Assembly: GCA_030998225.1 (NCBI GenBank)
Contig: JAPYXD010000412.1
Span: 62,001-126,000, forward strand
From: Diplolepis rosae
Taxonomy: Eukaryota; Arthropoda; Insecta; Hymenoptera; Diplolepididae
DNA length: 64,000 nt
Reading direction: 5' to 3'
Every line of letters begins with the position of its first letter. The stretch's first letter is position 1. Positions 11,764 to 24,612 of the stretch are shown here, piece by piece. The notes under the pieces were generated by a model, which saw only the letters and a program-made list of their open reading frames with translations, had not been told where the DNA came from and did not search any database. The position numbers and the translations under genes are program-made.

Positions 11764-12077
11764 TGTGACCGGGATCGCAAACTGAGGAGAGGAAAGGAGG
11801 AGACGCCGAGAAGGGGCACACAATCAAAAAACATAATCGTGATAACCAGGTTTATTAAAACTTACAATCTTTTGGCACAACACCGCGAAACACAGGCAAA
11901 CAGAAAAGCGAGACCGCAGTAGATTCGTAGCGACACGCTGACCTACAAGTAGATCGAACTCGACTCCACGCAGGTAACCGGCGACAGCGCGTGATCGCAG
12001 GGCATGCCGGGCCGGGTTCCCCCGAATTTTTGTCGCAGGACTGTGTTCTCACGGGGCACTAGTGTAACCTCGTTACA
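11764..12077 (-). repeat. 5' LTR of element B
   Basis: A 314 bp partner of the LTR at 4618-4926, with the same termini. It should contain the promoter driving the minus-strand gag-pol transcript. No TATA box or initiator could be assigned with confidence. Confidence 0.93.
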
Positions 12078-12081
12078 AGAG
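12078..12081. repeat. AGAG target-site duplication, right copy
   Basis: Matches 4614-4617. Element A continues directly afterwards in the same orientation. Confidence 0.85.
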
Positions 12082-13152
12082 GAGTAAGAATTAAAATTAA
12101 ATAAAAATGACTGCAAATCACAATGGAACAAAAACATCGCAAACGCATTGACTTATTATGTGATTTAATCGTTCGTCAAGTTGATATAAAAGTATTATGG
12201 CCATATTTATTTATAAATGGAATATTTAATTACGACGACTGCAATGTAACAAATTGATCTCAAAACATAACAAATCCAGAAACAATTAAAGACATCATTT
12301 TAACCATTCAAACAAAAGGACCCTATGCATATTAGGATTTACTATGAAGCTTACGACAAAATTCCATTTATTTTTCCTTATACTCTTCAAGGAAAGTATT
12401 AACGTTGGAACTCAATCTATACCAAGGACTACAGCCTCTATGAATTTAACTAGACGAAAAGAATCAAAATCACAAGAAGATATATATAAAGCCAAAACTT
12501 TGGGTAATCTTAATCATATAAGAATTCTGAAGAATTCAACAATTAGATATGAGCTGGAAGAACTAGAATTTCTATGTCACAAAGGTTTTAACATTGACAA
12601 AAGAATTATTTTCATATCATAATGTAGAATGGAAAATCAAGCAAAAATAGTTACAGAAAATGAAGCAGCATTTAAACAAATAAAATTAATACAAGAACTT
12701 TATGAGCTTTGTTAAGCAATTATGGAGATTTGGAAACACAAAGAACTTTTACGTCCAAAAATGATACCTTTATACAAAATATGTGAAAATCCAAATAATA
12801 TCTCAAACAATTGTTCAAAGAAATCAACGAAAAAAAACTACAGTTATCAGAAAATTTTTCAACTTTTTCTCATAAACGAGGTTTCATCTGTAAACCTTTT
12901 TCCCATCTAACAAATAACTCTTCTTTCAGGTCAATTACTGATAGTCTTTGTTCTCTTTTCTAGGAAACAGTCATTCAAGAAGCATTTTGTCCGAAAGACA
13001 TTTTATTAATTTCATAATTAAAGTCCATTATTTGTCCCAAATTTTTCACAAGTCAATTTTTATGATTACCATATAAAAAAAAGAAATCAGATCATTTAAC
13101 CAATATTTATTTCCAACCTTTGTAAAATTGAATTTTATTTTTGGGAGAAGAT
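12082..13152 (+). pseudogene. 3' portion of element A, env position, decayed
   Basis: Sequence resumes element A after the second AGAG copy. The pol frame stops within about 15 bases. A 92-codon ORF at 12344-12622 opens with a lysine plus a run of hydrophobic residues that could be a signal peptide, as expected for an insect-errantivirus envelope protein. No other env hallmark (furin site, fusion peptide, transmembrane anchor) could be confirmed among the stops. The purine run GGGAGAAGA at 13143-13151, followed by AGTTA at 13153, resembles a gypsy-type PPT/LTR junction. The 5' LTR lies outside the window, so this cannot be tested here. Confidence 0.4.
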
Positions 13153-14453
13153 AGTTATTCACTGATTTTCAAGGGTACTCGCAAAGTACTTAGTTTCCAA
13201 AAAACACTAATCGAAGGAAACTAAAATATTCATTAAACAGTGAAATTTTATTGATAAAGAATTACTAATAAAAAAGCAAACAACAAATAAAATAAAAGAT
13301 TATCTTTCTCCCTTAACAATACAAATATTTTGAACTTTCTTGGAGATTTATGGATAATTTTCATGCACATAATTTACTCGCATTATGAAAATTTTCACGT
13401 GTACTATGAAAATTATCGATAACGAAAATTTTCCTAAAAATTTTCTTAAGATAATATATTTCCTTCTGCTATGGAAGTAAATGAATTCTATGTAAAGAAA
13501 AATACTTATTTAGATGTGCATTGAATGTATATATCAAGTTTTGACGTTGAAATGCATCTTCTCAATGATATTCTAAAGCAGAAGGTCCTCTAAAATAAAA
13601 TATTAGGTTTCTATTTTGGAGTTTGAATATAGAAAACAATGAATGTCATTAACGACTTAAGCTGACGTTTTGACGATATAAAAAGTAAGCTTGAAACACG
13701 ATTTTAGGGGCTTAAATGTTCAAATTATTCAATGTGTAAATTTCCTAGTAATATACCAATACCTATAGCTATATGTACTATAAGAAAATCAAAAAACAAA
13801 AGAGAAGCCAAGCATAATTCAGCACGAAAGCTATTAGAGTTTCTGTATAAGGACTATTTATTTAGTGAACAAAAAGAGCCCGAAAATAAATTTAAAAAAA
13901 CCTGTAGAAGACGACTCCGAAAAAATTAAACGTATTATCTTAAAGTATCCGTTTTTCGTACATTTGAAGAGCATAAACTCTGCTACTTCTCCACCAAACC
14001 TCAACTTAAAAAGTTAAAAATTAACTGAGATATTAATTTGTTTAACAAAAGCTAAATTTCCCGGTTTTTCCGAATTTCCTTCGCTTCTAATTATCCAATC
14101 AGATCGAGCGACGGCTCATTTTGTTCACAATTCAATTGTCTACAAGTTTTTAATTGATGTCATCGGTATTGGATGATTACCTTTAATGTTATGAACAAAA
14201 AACTTTAAAAAGTGCGATTTTTTTGTCTTAAATGTTGATAAAAAATTTATAAATCATATTTCGTTGTCCAAAACATGACACAATTACTCTATGACCAACC
14301 TTTCTCCTGATGTCGCAGTCCGTTTTCTGAAATAAATAATGTCATAACAAATTCCCTGTTGCTTGGACTAGTGCCAACCTGCCAAGTAACTGATCTTTGC
14401 TTAGTTGAACATATGATATTGTCTTATTTTTTTAGACCAGTTACATCCTTAAA
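13153..14453. other. AT-rich spacer between elements A and C
   Basis: No coding signal. About 13330-13440 holds a cluster of short inverted copies of ATTTTCAT/ATGAAAAT around ATCGAT, which could fold. It may contain the 3' LTR of element A and the 5' LTR of element C, but neither has a partner that I could find in the window. Confidence 0.5.
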
Positions 14454-16128
14454 ATGGCTAGTACTAATGAAGCGCAGAAGAAAACGTTGAAACAATCTCA
14501 ATCCATGATGGCTGATAGCTTCAACATGGGTGAGTTTTTAAGAAATACGACCCAGTTATTAGCAGGAAATTATGATAGTTTAAATGGCCAGGGTGAGGCT
14601 CTAGATTTGTCAATTAATGGAAATAATATATCGTACGAATCCGTGGATAACGAATCATCTTGCTCATCTTTAGATGCTGAAGAAATAGTAGATTCAGATG
14701 AGGAAGACATAGCGGAACTTGACCAAATGTTATCAAAACTTAAGTCTATTGGCGTCAAAATAAAAAGTGTAGCGAATAATCAAGCGAAAGTTATCAATAC
14801 GGTAAAAAAAATTCTAAGAATATTTCGGATTTAAAGCACAATACAACGAGAAAACTTAGCAAATTTACTGAGTTGATTGTCACTAGGATGGATGGCTGCC
14901 AACAAATGCGCAAGGCAGAATGCGAATATAAAAATTTAGAAATAGAAAAGAATGTCAGACAGGTAGAAGCAAAAGTCAATGTGTTAAGCGAGACTCCTGA
15001 AGAACTTTACTGCCTGACTGGAGATCTCATTGCTAAAAAATGGCGCATGATAAAAAATAAAAACGTCTGGAAAACCACCAGTTTGTCTTGGAGTAAAAAT
15101 TAGAGAGAAACCAGGGAAGTTCTTCGGCAGCCTCGTCGTGGCTAAATAAATATCCAAGGCCTAAGTTCTCAGGCCATAAGCGTGAAAGGCCCATGCGTTT
15201 CTTAAGGGATTTTGAGCGATATATTAGCGCAATAGGTATAAGCACTAACGAATTTAATTATGTAGTTTTTGCGTGTTTAGATGAGTTAGCCAGAGAATGG
15301 TGGGATTTGGTCTCGCTGGAGCATCAGAATATCAACTCATTTACAGAAAAATTCATAAAAAAATATTGGAATGAAAATGTGTGCTTCCAAATTAGTTCAG
15401 ACCTACAATATGACAGACACATTCCCAATGGTAATTTATCTAGAGTTGAATATCCAATAAAAATCATAAATAATGCAGAAGACATAATCCCACCACCCTC
15501 TGAAAATGAAATCATGGCCAGGTTGTCAAGGCACTTTCATAATGACATTAGAACAGCCATTATCATCAGAAATATCAAAACTTACGAAAATTTAATTGAA
15601 CTGCTTGAAGCTTTTGACCAAGCAGGCCCTTCAAACTCAAGTTCTGGCAATAATGGCTATAATGGTCACAGTAGTTATAATTCATATCAAGATCAAAGAT
15701 TTCGTTCTAATGTTTATGGAGAGTCTCCTAAGTCAAATGAAAAAAACTTTAGAGGACATAATTTTGTCCGAAATATGAATCGAGGGAAATTTGGAGCAAC
15801 TTTCAATCGTGCTCAACAAAATATGAATTATAATTACAATCATGGGCCAGGGTTTAATGGCCAACATTACAGAAATAACTTTCTTCCTTTCATAAATAAT
15901 GTGGCTCGTCACGAAGGGCGTAACTATGCTCCTACGAGCCATATTAGCGCGAACCAGGCCCACGATTATGATAGACGCGATTATAACGCCCGAAACTATG
16001 ATCAAAGACCATACGATCGTGGATTCGTGCAAAACAGCGTGTATCATCGTCGTGAAAATGTAAACACCCAAAATACAGGCGCCACGGAGTCTACGCCGTC
16101 TCGAATCGGTGAGACAGGGGTAAGTTAG
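14454..16128 (+). pseudogene. gag of element C
   Basis: The ATG at 14454 starts a 126-codon acidic N-terminal part. Frame breaks at about 14834 and 15103 follow, then a 311-codon ORF from 15193. The latter begins with a capsid-like block (a WWDL/F-x-E-x-F-x2-KYW pattern, typical of retrotransposon gag). It ends in a long N/G/Y/R-rich basic tail. I see no CCHC knuckle, so RNA binding may rely on the basic N/R/G tail. It is followed by protease about 300 bp downstream. Confidence 0.75.
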
Positions 16129-16339
16129 GGGAACCCACGAAACGTGCAGGATGCGATAGGAAAAGTGCGTGTGGTTGCAAATGCACCACGCACAATGCAA
16201 GGGCGTAGTACTGAAAACTTAAATATGATATGTGATAGCGGAACTGGGAAAAACTAGATAGCCCTGGGCAGTCCAATGTTAATGTATTAGAGGCACACCC
16301 AGGGTCGAACAACGCGAAAAGACCTCTAGACTTAGATGT

Positions 16340-16720
16340 TAGACCAGATTAGAAACAGAAGATGTTGAAATTATAAATAATATCGATAAGTGTCCAAATA
16401 TTAATGTAAAAATTCAAGGCGTCAAAACAGAGGCACTAATCGATACGGGAAGCGAAGTGCCACGGGTGTAAAATCCATAAGATTAAAACATCAATTATAT
16501 GCGGATTTAGACGTTAACAATGAAACTTATTCTTGTGTATTTATAATAATACCAAAGTTAAATAAAAATTGTAGTTTGGGAATCGATATGGTTAAGAAAT
16601 TCAAAGGAAGGATTAATATAGAAGAAAATTATATAATGCTACGAAGTGAAGATAAAGAATTGAAGATTGAATTTATAGATGATTTAAGAAAAATGTATCC
16701 GGCTTATCCATGAAGTAAAT
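16340..16720 (+). pseudogene. aspartic protease of element C
   Basis: A DTGSE active-site box lies at 16442-16456, after a short beta-strand-like IQGVKTEALI segment. A stop and frame change follow almost at once (about 16468). Later fragments (SLGIDMVKKF near 16577) fit the C-terminal half of a retropepsin. Confidence 0.65.
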
Positions 16721-18290
16721 ATGAAGCCTAATGAAGATTCAACAAATATTGATCCACAGGACTTTGCAAATAAAATCAATTTTCTAGAGAAATATGAAGA
16801 ATTCAGCAACTTAAAAGAATACGACGAATTGGAAGAGAAATACTGCATAACGGATGCTGCAATTGAAGAAAAGGTGGCCAAATGTGAGCTTCTGAATGGG
16901 GAAAAGAAGAACAAATTTTGGAAAGTCCTGAAAAAGTATAAAGAAATATTTTCGAAGAAACCCGGACGCCTTGTCATATACGAACATGAACTGAAAATAA
17001 AAGATGATAAACCTTTTATAATTAAAACTTATCCAATCCCAATGAAATTAAAAGATCTAGTCACGTCGGAAATTAATAATTTGCTAGAGCTGGGAATAAT
17101 TAGAAGATCAAATAGTCCATATATCAATCCACTAGTGACTAGTTTGAAAAAGGATGGGAGCATTAGAATATGTTTAGATGCTCGAAAATTAAATGAAATA
17201 ATGATAAATGATTATGAATGCGCAGAACCAACGGAGGTGCTTTTTCAAAGATGTGGAGGCAGTAAAATTATGTCAACAATGGATTTGACCATTAGTGTTT
17301 GGCAAATTCCACTATGCCGAGGAATCAAAAAAATACACGGCGTTTCTAGACGAAGGTAAATGTTACGAATTTTGCGTAACTCCTTTCGACCTAAAAACTA
17401 GTACAGCGGCACTGGTCAGAGCCCCAGACTTTGTCCTTAACGGTCTAGGGAATTTTTATTTAACTTTTATTGATGACATTTTCTGTGCTTCTGAAAACGT
17501 GCACCAACATCTACTACATTTGGAGCTGCTTTTTCATAGATTGATGGAAAATAACTTAACAATTAATTTAGAAAAGTCTCATTTTTTCAGGTCGGAAGTA
17601 AAGTTTCTAGGACATGTTTTAACGTCCACAGGAATAAAACCAGATCCAGAAAAGATTGAGACCATCCAGAATTTCTCAAGACCACGAAATTCAAAAGAAT
17701 TACGTGGATTTCTGGGATTGATTAATTTCTACACCAAATTTTCAAAAAATCATGCGGCAAAAATAGCCCCACTTCTGGAATTATTGAAGAAAGGAGTAAA
17801 ATGGTCTTGGAACGACGATCTGAAACGAGCATTCAACGAAATCAAGCTCCTATTCAGTAGCTCTGTTCTATTAACCTATCCAGAAATCAATAAACCTTTA
17901 TATTTGCAAACTGATGCAAGCGATGTGGCATTGTGTGCCATTATATTTCAGCTTGACAAAGATGGAAACCCATGTCCAGTTATTTATGCCAGTCAAACCT
18001 TAAAGGGCGCTGAATTGGCATATTATACGACAGAGAACGAGCTGTTGTCGATAGTCTGGGCCCTACAGAAATTTCGTTCATATATAATGGGAGGAAAACT
18101 TATTATTAGAACTGACCGTAAAGCATTAACATTCCTGAAAACATGTAAGCTTTTGAGTGGAAGGTTAACCATGTGGACAATGGCTATTCAGGATTATGAT
18201 ACTTCCATAGAACATTGCTCTGGTAAAAATAATTTAGTAGCAGACACTTTAAGTCGTCTACCAGAACTGGAAAATGCTGACAAAATGGCC
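16721..18290 (+). pseudogene. reverse transcriptase and RNase H of element C
   Basis: RT begins in frame 16721-17359 with ICLDARKLN and a STMDLTISVWQI block (first Asp). A frameshift near 17320 moves it to 17295-18416. There the metal site reads TFIDDIF, with both Asp present. Thumb motifs (GFLGLINFY) follow, then RNase H with QTDASD, YASQTLK, ENELLSIVWAL and RTDRKAL boxes. It is better preserved than A or B but still broken by the frameshift. Confidence 0.85.
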
Positions 18291-18329
18291 CACAAGGACG
18301 GTAAAATTATTATAGATGCTTTGGCCAAA

Positions 18330-18760
18330 AGGCCATCATCAAAGCTACGTAATTGGTTTCTATTGGCCATTGCCAGCATCGAAAGGTGGTTTCAAATATA
18401 TTTTGTTCACGATTGATGCGTTCTCAAAATACGTGGTCTTATATCCACTGAGACGAGCAAATACTAACGCCGTCATCAGCAAGTTGTCCAAGGACCATTT
18501 TCCGAAGTATGGAAAACCTTTAAAAATAATAACGGACCATGGGACACAATTCACGTCCCCTATTTGGTTAGAATTTTTGAAAGAAAAAGACATACAACCC
18601 GTTTTCTCTTCTATAAGGCTTCCACAAATCAATATACTGGAAAAAATCCATAGAGAATTGTCAAGGTTTTTCAGATCTCTCATTGGAGAGAATCACGGAT
18701 CGTGGTGGAGTTGGATTAAGACTATAGAGTGTAGTCTACTTAATCAAAAAAAAAAAAATC
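18330..18760 (+). pseudogene. integrase core of element C, zinc domain deleted
   Basis: About 60 bp after the end of RNase H the sequence enters the integrase core directly (LPASKGGFKYILFTIDAFS), with a TDHGTQF block (second Asp) and a QINILEKIHREL block with Glu. The HHCC domain expected before the core is absent, so a deletion joined RNase H to the core. The frame ends in poly-A/K-rich sequence at about 18745. Confidence 0.75.
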
Positions 18761-20930
18761 ATAAAAATTACAAAAAAATATATGTATTAAGGTTATTATA
18801 TTTTAGCCGGGTCTAAACTTCATTTTTTGTCATTTTTTATTTCTGCAGTGAGCAATGTCAAAAATAATATTCGTGGTGCATTGAGAAGCTAAGAATTGAA
18901 TAAAATAACCGTCACATCATTTTGAATCCTATGAATATTTAAAAGTGCCTAATTTCTTGATTAATTAAAATTGAAATTAGTGTAAAAGTCTAAAACATGA
19001 AATTGAAATATCCACAGGGCAATAAATTTGAAATATTCATAAACAAATTCTATTTTCTCGATTGTTGCTGAACTCATGTATTACGTACGGGTATTATTAA
19101 TTTAAATAAAATTCATAAAAAGTAAAAACAATTACTCTTAATATACTTTATTTATTAATAAAATGGGTACGCGGAGGTCGTCCAAACTGCCGAATTTAGT
19201 TAATATAAATATTAACTGAATTCGTTTACTACTATGTGGGGTCGTTGGTCTTCTACTCTCGGACTGAGAGTGTATTCTTCACGTTTACGCTGATCACCTT
19301 TAATTTTGAACAATAAGAAGAGGAGAAAAGGTGCCTTGAATAAAATGAAGTCAGGCGGCAATAATTCGGATAAATAAAAGGCAGTTTTATTTCAAAAAGA
19401 AAGAAGCGAATAACCCGAGGTCAACATTTTGGATATAAATCAAGAGAGAGACAAGTCAGAAATATGAATTGTACTTTACCACAACTAAGATTTTATTCCT
19501 AGGTTCTTAATCCTACCAGATCGCTGGAGAGCAGGAGGAAGGAAGAGAGTGCGTTCCCGTTGGTGAAGTCCTCAGTTATCCGGGCCAAACTTGATTTTAT
19601 ATATTTGTGGTTTCCAAAGAAACCACTTTGGTCCTTTGCGTGATGCACACACACACTGTTTCCACTTTTCTTTTAGGTTTAATAAGAAAATATAACGATT
19701 GGCTTTTAACCCGAAAACGGTCGAGTGCTTTTAAACTCGCTCTTTTCACCGCTAAAATGTCCCCATTAAATCTAATTCAAATATTTTTGTGAAAATTATC
19801 ACTACCGTTTTGAGATTCGGTAGTACTAATTTTCTGCGATTTCTCGCTGCTTTGTGCTGTTTTATTTTGGTGAAGAAAAACCGCGAAAAACTGGATTTGG
19901 ACTGTAAATAGTCCGCCGAAGATTTTCGTTGATACACGTTCGATGCGATTGCCAAGAGTCTATCACTAGATAATCGTTTACGAGTTACCCTCAACTAGTG
20001 AAACAGGTATACCGAAGATGAATTTAATTTTGATATATTCAAAATAAAAGAATTGCTTCTGTCTAGATGAAGACTTTTGTATTTTACGCCCGCCCGACAC
20101 GATTGCAAATAAATAATTTCGTTGGAAAGAGTATTACGGGTTCCATCAATTAACGAGGATCTAGGAACTGTCGATCTAGACCGCAGACGGGCAAAAGTAG
20201 AGAAAAGTATATTCCCTACTGTCCGAGTAGTTCCGTATAGTACCGGGTTGCTCGAGTAACTGCAAATTTTGGCTTGGCGTTGATTTGTTTTACTGTTTTA
20301 TCGCGAGGTGAACATGGTAGGGTTTTTCGATGATTAAGGAATCTATGATTGGACAAAGAAATAATGGTAAGGAGGTTTTAGGAATTTAGATGGACTTTGT
20401 ACCATGCTGATTCAGTTATTGCACCATTTGCTGATTTTTAGGTGTCGAATATTTCTCCCCTATTTCCACACTTATCGTGAGAAAGGAAATGCGCTCATCG
20501 AATTTTAGTATTTGATGCATTGTAATCGAATTGTAGAAACGATTTTAGTTTCTAATATATTTCGTGCTAAATTGAAATATATATATTTAATTAGTCTAGG
20601 TTTATAATCATTATATGAATTATAAAGCCTTACATAATTATTTTAAATATTCAGATGAGTCCTTTAGGTTTTGATTACAAAAAGCACGTGGCCCTTGTTG
20701 TGGGAGATCAGCTGGCTACAGCATCTAAGCAAGGATAGGCCTACGAGAAAGAAGTGTGAAAATGGCATGTATGCTAGCCTTGCGATGCACAGCAGAGCAC
20801 ATCAAAAGTTTCAAAAAGAGACGGGTATATGGGGCATGTGCATGGGCGAACGAAGAGAGGAATTGACAAACGGCAGAAAACTATAGTGAGATACAGTGCA
20901 TGACTGTACGCATGCTGGATATCTTTCCCT
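18761..20930. other. unassigned AT-rich DNA
   Basis: No supported gene. Part of 19.17-20.3 kb is less AT-rich and could be a decayed LTR or other repeat, but no second copy was found here. Confidence 0.4.
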
Positions 20931-20985
20931 CTTCCTCTCTCTTATGCTCTCTCTTCTTCTCTCGCGCTCTCTCCTTTTGCTTCCA
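20925..20985 (+). repeat. polypyrimidine tract (CTCT/TTCC-rich)
   Basis: About 60 bases of almost pure C/T, mostly CTCTCTT and CTTCC units. It is a simple-sequence tract that could adopt triplex structure. Confidence 0.7.
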
Positions 20986-21027
20986 CTTTCCAGTAGAAAT
21001 ATTGATAATGTCGATCAATGTTTTCAT

Positions 21028-21300
21028 GGATTTAGATATTTCTGAAATTACATCTTATGCGATGATGTGACAGGCCACTCGCATGAAGCTATAGTTATAA
21101 TTATTGGCGACAATATTAATGGTTTTGAATGAATTAACATCATATAAATGAAATATTAATAGTAACATTAATATTAATGAAATAATGCATCAGGAATTTC
21201 CTTAATTTAGATACTCCTGAAATTACAATCTATGCGATCATGTGACAGGCCACTCGCATTGAAAAATCGTAGTTATAATTATTCGCGTTTACCTGTAAAC
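21028..21300 (+). repeat. two tandem copies of a ~175 bp repeat
   Basis: The block TGAAATTACA..TATGCGAT..ATGTGACAGGCCACTCGCAT occurs at about 21042 and 21217. It is followed both times by GTAGTTATAATTATT-like sequence. A third partial echo (TATTAGGAATTTCCTT) is at 21471. No coding signal. Confidence 0.75.
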
Positions 21301-24067
21301 ATAAACTCACATTCATACGCAGGTGCACAAGCCTGCACGTACAACAATATATATATATATAAACACGCATCAATATAATGAATAATATAACGCAATATGG
21401 GCGTGATATATAACATTAATAATATAATTACAATGATATTAATGGTGATATTAATATCAATATAATAATGTATTAGGAATTTCCTTCCCGAACCAACCAT
21501 TTGCTAAAAGTTCCTTGACCCGAGCAACGATAAGCTGCATCAGCGACCTTGTAAAGGTGCTCGGTTACGGGCGCTTCGAGTGGCATGCAATTTATGTAGA
21601 AATTTATATTATAATTTTGGAAAAATTTGGCCACCTTGACACGCTCGTAACACATGAGCTCCAAACCCGCACTTAATAATAAGCTGAACGTCAAAGTCGA
21701 ACACGGTAGAGGGATTTTTATTATCAATTAGCAACTAATACTAAGAATGTCAGCAGTCCAAGGACCTGCATGAAAATGTTTTCCTGGAAGCCTCAGTGAG
21801 ACTTTGACAGTGATCTAAGGTGGATAATTTTTAGAACGTTTAAAACTTGTACCACGCTTTGTCTTTCTGTGCTTTTTTTGTGTCTAACACTTCTGCGTTA
21901 ATTTCGAGAGGACAATCTGGTGACAATTAAGAACTAATTGAACTCTATGTTTTTCGTCGATTGTTGCGTAGGTAAGCGGAAATGCACAGAATTGTTATCA
22001 TTTTTTAGCCCTATTCGTGATTAGATTTTTTTTTGGTTGTTGAATTACTCAGGCAAGTCCTGTTCAGAAATTCGCAAGTTCAAGGTGCTCAAATTCAACT
22101 ACTGGTGAAATAAAATAAAGGTTTTATATTATTTTATTAATTTTTTTTGTACCTATGCTAGAGTAAATCTTAACCTGGGGAATCTGAATTTGATGACACC
22201 TGATCTCATAAAATAATTAAAAGATAAATCTTATCAGGCTGTCATGTTGAGATGAAGGATTTAATTCGTAAAACTGAATTAATCGATTTGGAAGTTTTAT
22301 TTAATTTTGGCACGTTTCCTTAATCAAGCGCCGGAACGAAATTGCGCAACCTGTGAGGACATTTAAACCTACGAAAATATTAATACTCGTATCTGGACGT
22401 TTGACTGCGGGTTAAGGCCGGTCACGAGACGATGACAGGCAGATTTGTTTTCCCATGTTAACCCTCGTGCGCACTCTCTCACTCTTACCTCTAGATGCAT
22501 GAAAATGCAAAAGGGCATTTATCTTGCGAACTAGAAATGATAAAAATATGGGAAAATGCCTGTTGTAACGTGTGAGGAAGCGCGCACTATTTCGGCCGTG
22601 TAAAGGGGTAAAATTTCCATTATTGGGTTGAAAGATAATTAATTTTGCAATCTTTTTTCTTACCGCCCTCATTAGTCCCCCATTTATGACGGTTTCAAAT
22701 CAGGAGAGTCACGTGAACCCCCTTTTTGCAAATTTATGAAGAGTAGGGAATTAATAACCGCGAATCAGAGAAAAACCGAGGTGACGAGTAAGGTGGAAAA
22801 TTACCAAAATTCTTTTCGGTCTCAGCACCTACTTGAGGTAGATTCCAGGGATCATTTAAAAGCCTGGGGAAAAAATTGCAACCTCGATTTGCTCCGAGTT
22901 TCCCCAGGATCGCCTCTTTGATTTAGGAGATAGACTTGATGAGTGTTTCGCTTCATTTTAGCATCAGCGAAACAGTCATTTTAAGAGCTTCTCCGCTCAC
23001 GTTGACCCGTCCTCCGTTGTTAGCTAGGGGTTTGCTGGCTTACGCGGTCGCGTTGCGTTTAGATAAAAAAAAAGGGGAAACTTAATTGTATTTCTTAGTA
23101 AAGCCTGAAAAGAGAGGCGTTTTTACAGCACGTGTCTTCTGAAATCTCGAGTAGTAATTCCCTTTTTACTTGGAAAGGACAAGGGATAGCTACTCGTCAC
23201 TACATAATTACTCCAAAATCAACGAGCAAAAAAATGACTTTTTACCAACCGTGGACTTAGTCGATTTTCTCGTTGTTCCTGAGAAAATCATACCCTCCTA
23301 CCTTTTAGAGCTGGTAATGTGATTTTCATTCCTCTCCTAACCTATTTTGATTTTGTTCATTGAGATTTCGAAAAACACGTGTTCATGAGATTTTGAATGT
23401 GGTTTAGAGGGTTTTTGGAAACGCCGTCTTATGCTATGTATTTAACGGAATGCCAACAAGCCCACAAAAACATTGTTTTCAGATATCAGGGATCTCCCAA
23501 AAACTAGAACGTGTTTTTTTTATGCGCAACTGCGCGAATTTGGGGGTGAAAATTAAAGTTTCTCTTTTTTTTTAAACTTCAAAAAATTTGCGAATTAAGC
23601 ATAAGGAAACGAGGATTTTTACACAGAACGTTCAGTCTCAAAAAGTGAAATGTGAGTTTTTTTTTGTCCTCAAACGTTAAAATAAGAAATTTTATTGAGC
23701 GAAATTTTCCTCCTTCGTGGAATCCAAGGACTGATTTTGAAATATTTGAATTTCAGCCAAATTAGGCAGAAAAATTTATATAAAAAAACTTTAAAATAAA
23801 TATTAGAAACCGCGAAATGTTACACTACAAAAAGAAGAATATGTCGATAATTTCATTAGAAGATACAATTGAGAATTTAAGTGATGCAAGATTGGACAAA
23901 CCAGACTCAAGCACAAAAGTTTAGACCTACACTACCGTCGGGAATTGTGCGCACGGTGCTTGTCATCGCTATTAAAAATCACTGCTGACTTTGAACCACG
24001 ATATCTCGGTACAAAAAAGAGATAGGGCATTTTTAAAAGTACAGTTTGAAAGCTTATGAGATTTCGC
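21301..24067. other. unassigned non-coding DNA
   Basis: Only short chance ORFs are present (all below 90 codons, no motifs). The stretch 21.5-21.7 and 22.3-23.1 kb is more balanced in base composition. I recognise nothing in it. Confidence 0.4.
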
Positions 24068-24208
24068 GTTCCGTTATCACGTACAGTGATACACTCTTCT
24101 AATGATCGACATAATCGACTGAAATGATTCAGAAATATCAGAAAATAGTTCCCGGTTTATCCGTAGCCAAAATTGGCGTTAACAAGTTTCTGTGAGAAAA
24201 GTTGTGGA

Positions 24209-24280
24209 ACCTCCGTAGCTCAGATGACAGAGCATTCGACCGGCAATCGAAAGGACCTAGGCTCGATACCCAGCGGAGTG
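24209..24280 (+). ncRNA. tRNA-like sequence, unit 1 (tRNA-derived repeat)
   Basis: It has a tRNA-like layout. T8/A9 is followed by a GCTC..GAGC D-stem. The anticodon stem TTCGA/TCGAA closes a 7-base loop with GGC at the anticodon position. A T-arm with CTCGATA loop follows. The acceptor pairs only 5 of 7 (ACCTCCG with CGGAGTG), and loop position 33 is C rather than T. The GGAAC..GTTCC bases outside extend the stem. These defects, and the repeat context, argue for a tRNA-derived SINE/MITE head rather than a working tRNA gene. A- and B-box promoter elements look recognisable. Confidence 0.55.
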
Positions 24281-24539
24281 GAAGCGTTCCTTTTTTCACA
24301 GAAAATTTCTTCAATTATTATAATTAAAAAATTCCATCTAGTCTTGCGTGACGTTACATTAATTCTGAATCATAGGTTGATAAGGTCGATATAGTAGAGT
24401 TCCGTTATCACGTACAGTGATACACTCTTCTAATGATCGACATAATCGACTGAAATGATTTAGAAATATCAGAAAATAGTTCCCGGTTTATCCGCAGCCA
24501 AAATTGGCGTTAACAAGTTTCTGTGAGAAAAGTTGTGGA

Positions 24540-24612
24540 ACCTCCGTAGCTCAGATGACAGAGCATTCGACCGGGCAATCGAAAGGACCTGGGCTCGATA
24601 CCCAGCGGAGTG
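24540..24612 (+). ncRNA. tRNA-like sequence, unit 2
   Basis: As in unit 1, but the T-stem is fully paired (CTGGG/CCCAG) and the anticodon loop has 8 bases owing to an extra G. The extra loop base makes normal decoding unlikely. Confidence 0.55.

Larger units (their letters stand above)
4618..12077 (-). mobile_element. Ty3/gypsy retrotransposon B, full length, inserted in element A
   Basis: This 7.46 kb element has two directly repeated LTRs, a PBS, a PPT and an AGAG duplication. Read on the minus strand, its order is LTR (12077-11764), PBS, gag, protease, RT/RNase H, integrase, a third ORF, PPT, LTR (4926-4618). The LTRs start TGTAAC and end GTCACA. By eye they differ at roughly twenty positions plus two small indels, so the insertion is not very recent. 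Several frameshifts and an RT deletion make it defective. Confidence 0.93.
14454..18760 (+). mobile_element. Ty3/gypsy retrotransposon C, decayed, no LTRs found
   Basis: Gag, protease, RT, RNase H and integrase core occur in order on the plus strand in about 4.3 kb, with several frameshifts. Its motifs are spelled differently from A and B, so it is a separate lineage. I looked for LTRs in 13.9-14.45 kb and 18.75-20.3 kb and found no convincing direct repeat. It is therefore either truncated or has LTRs too divergent to see. Confidence 0.85.

Noticed and set aside
18761..20300. LTR of element C
   Set aside because: No matching direct repeat upstream of 14454 was found.
24209..24280. Functional alanine tRNA gene
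   Set aside because: Weak acceptor stem, C at position 33, an 8-base anticodon loop in the twin, and dispersed partial copies fit a tRNA-derived repeat.
24173..24394. 73-codon ORF across the first tRNA-like unit
   Set aside because: It is a translation of a tRNA-derived repeat; the second unit's extra G breaks the same frame.
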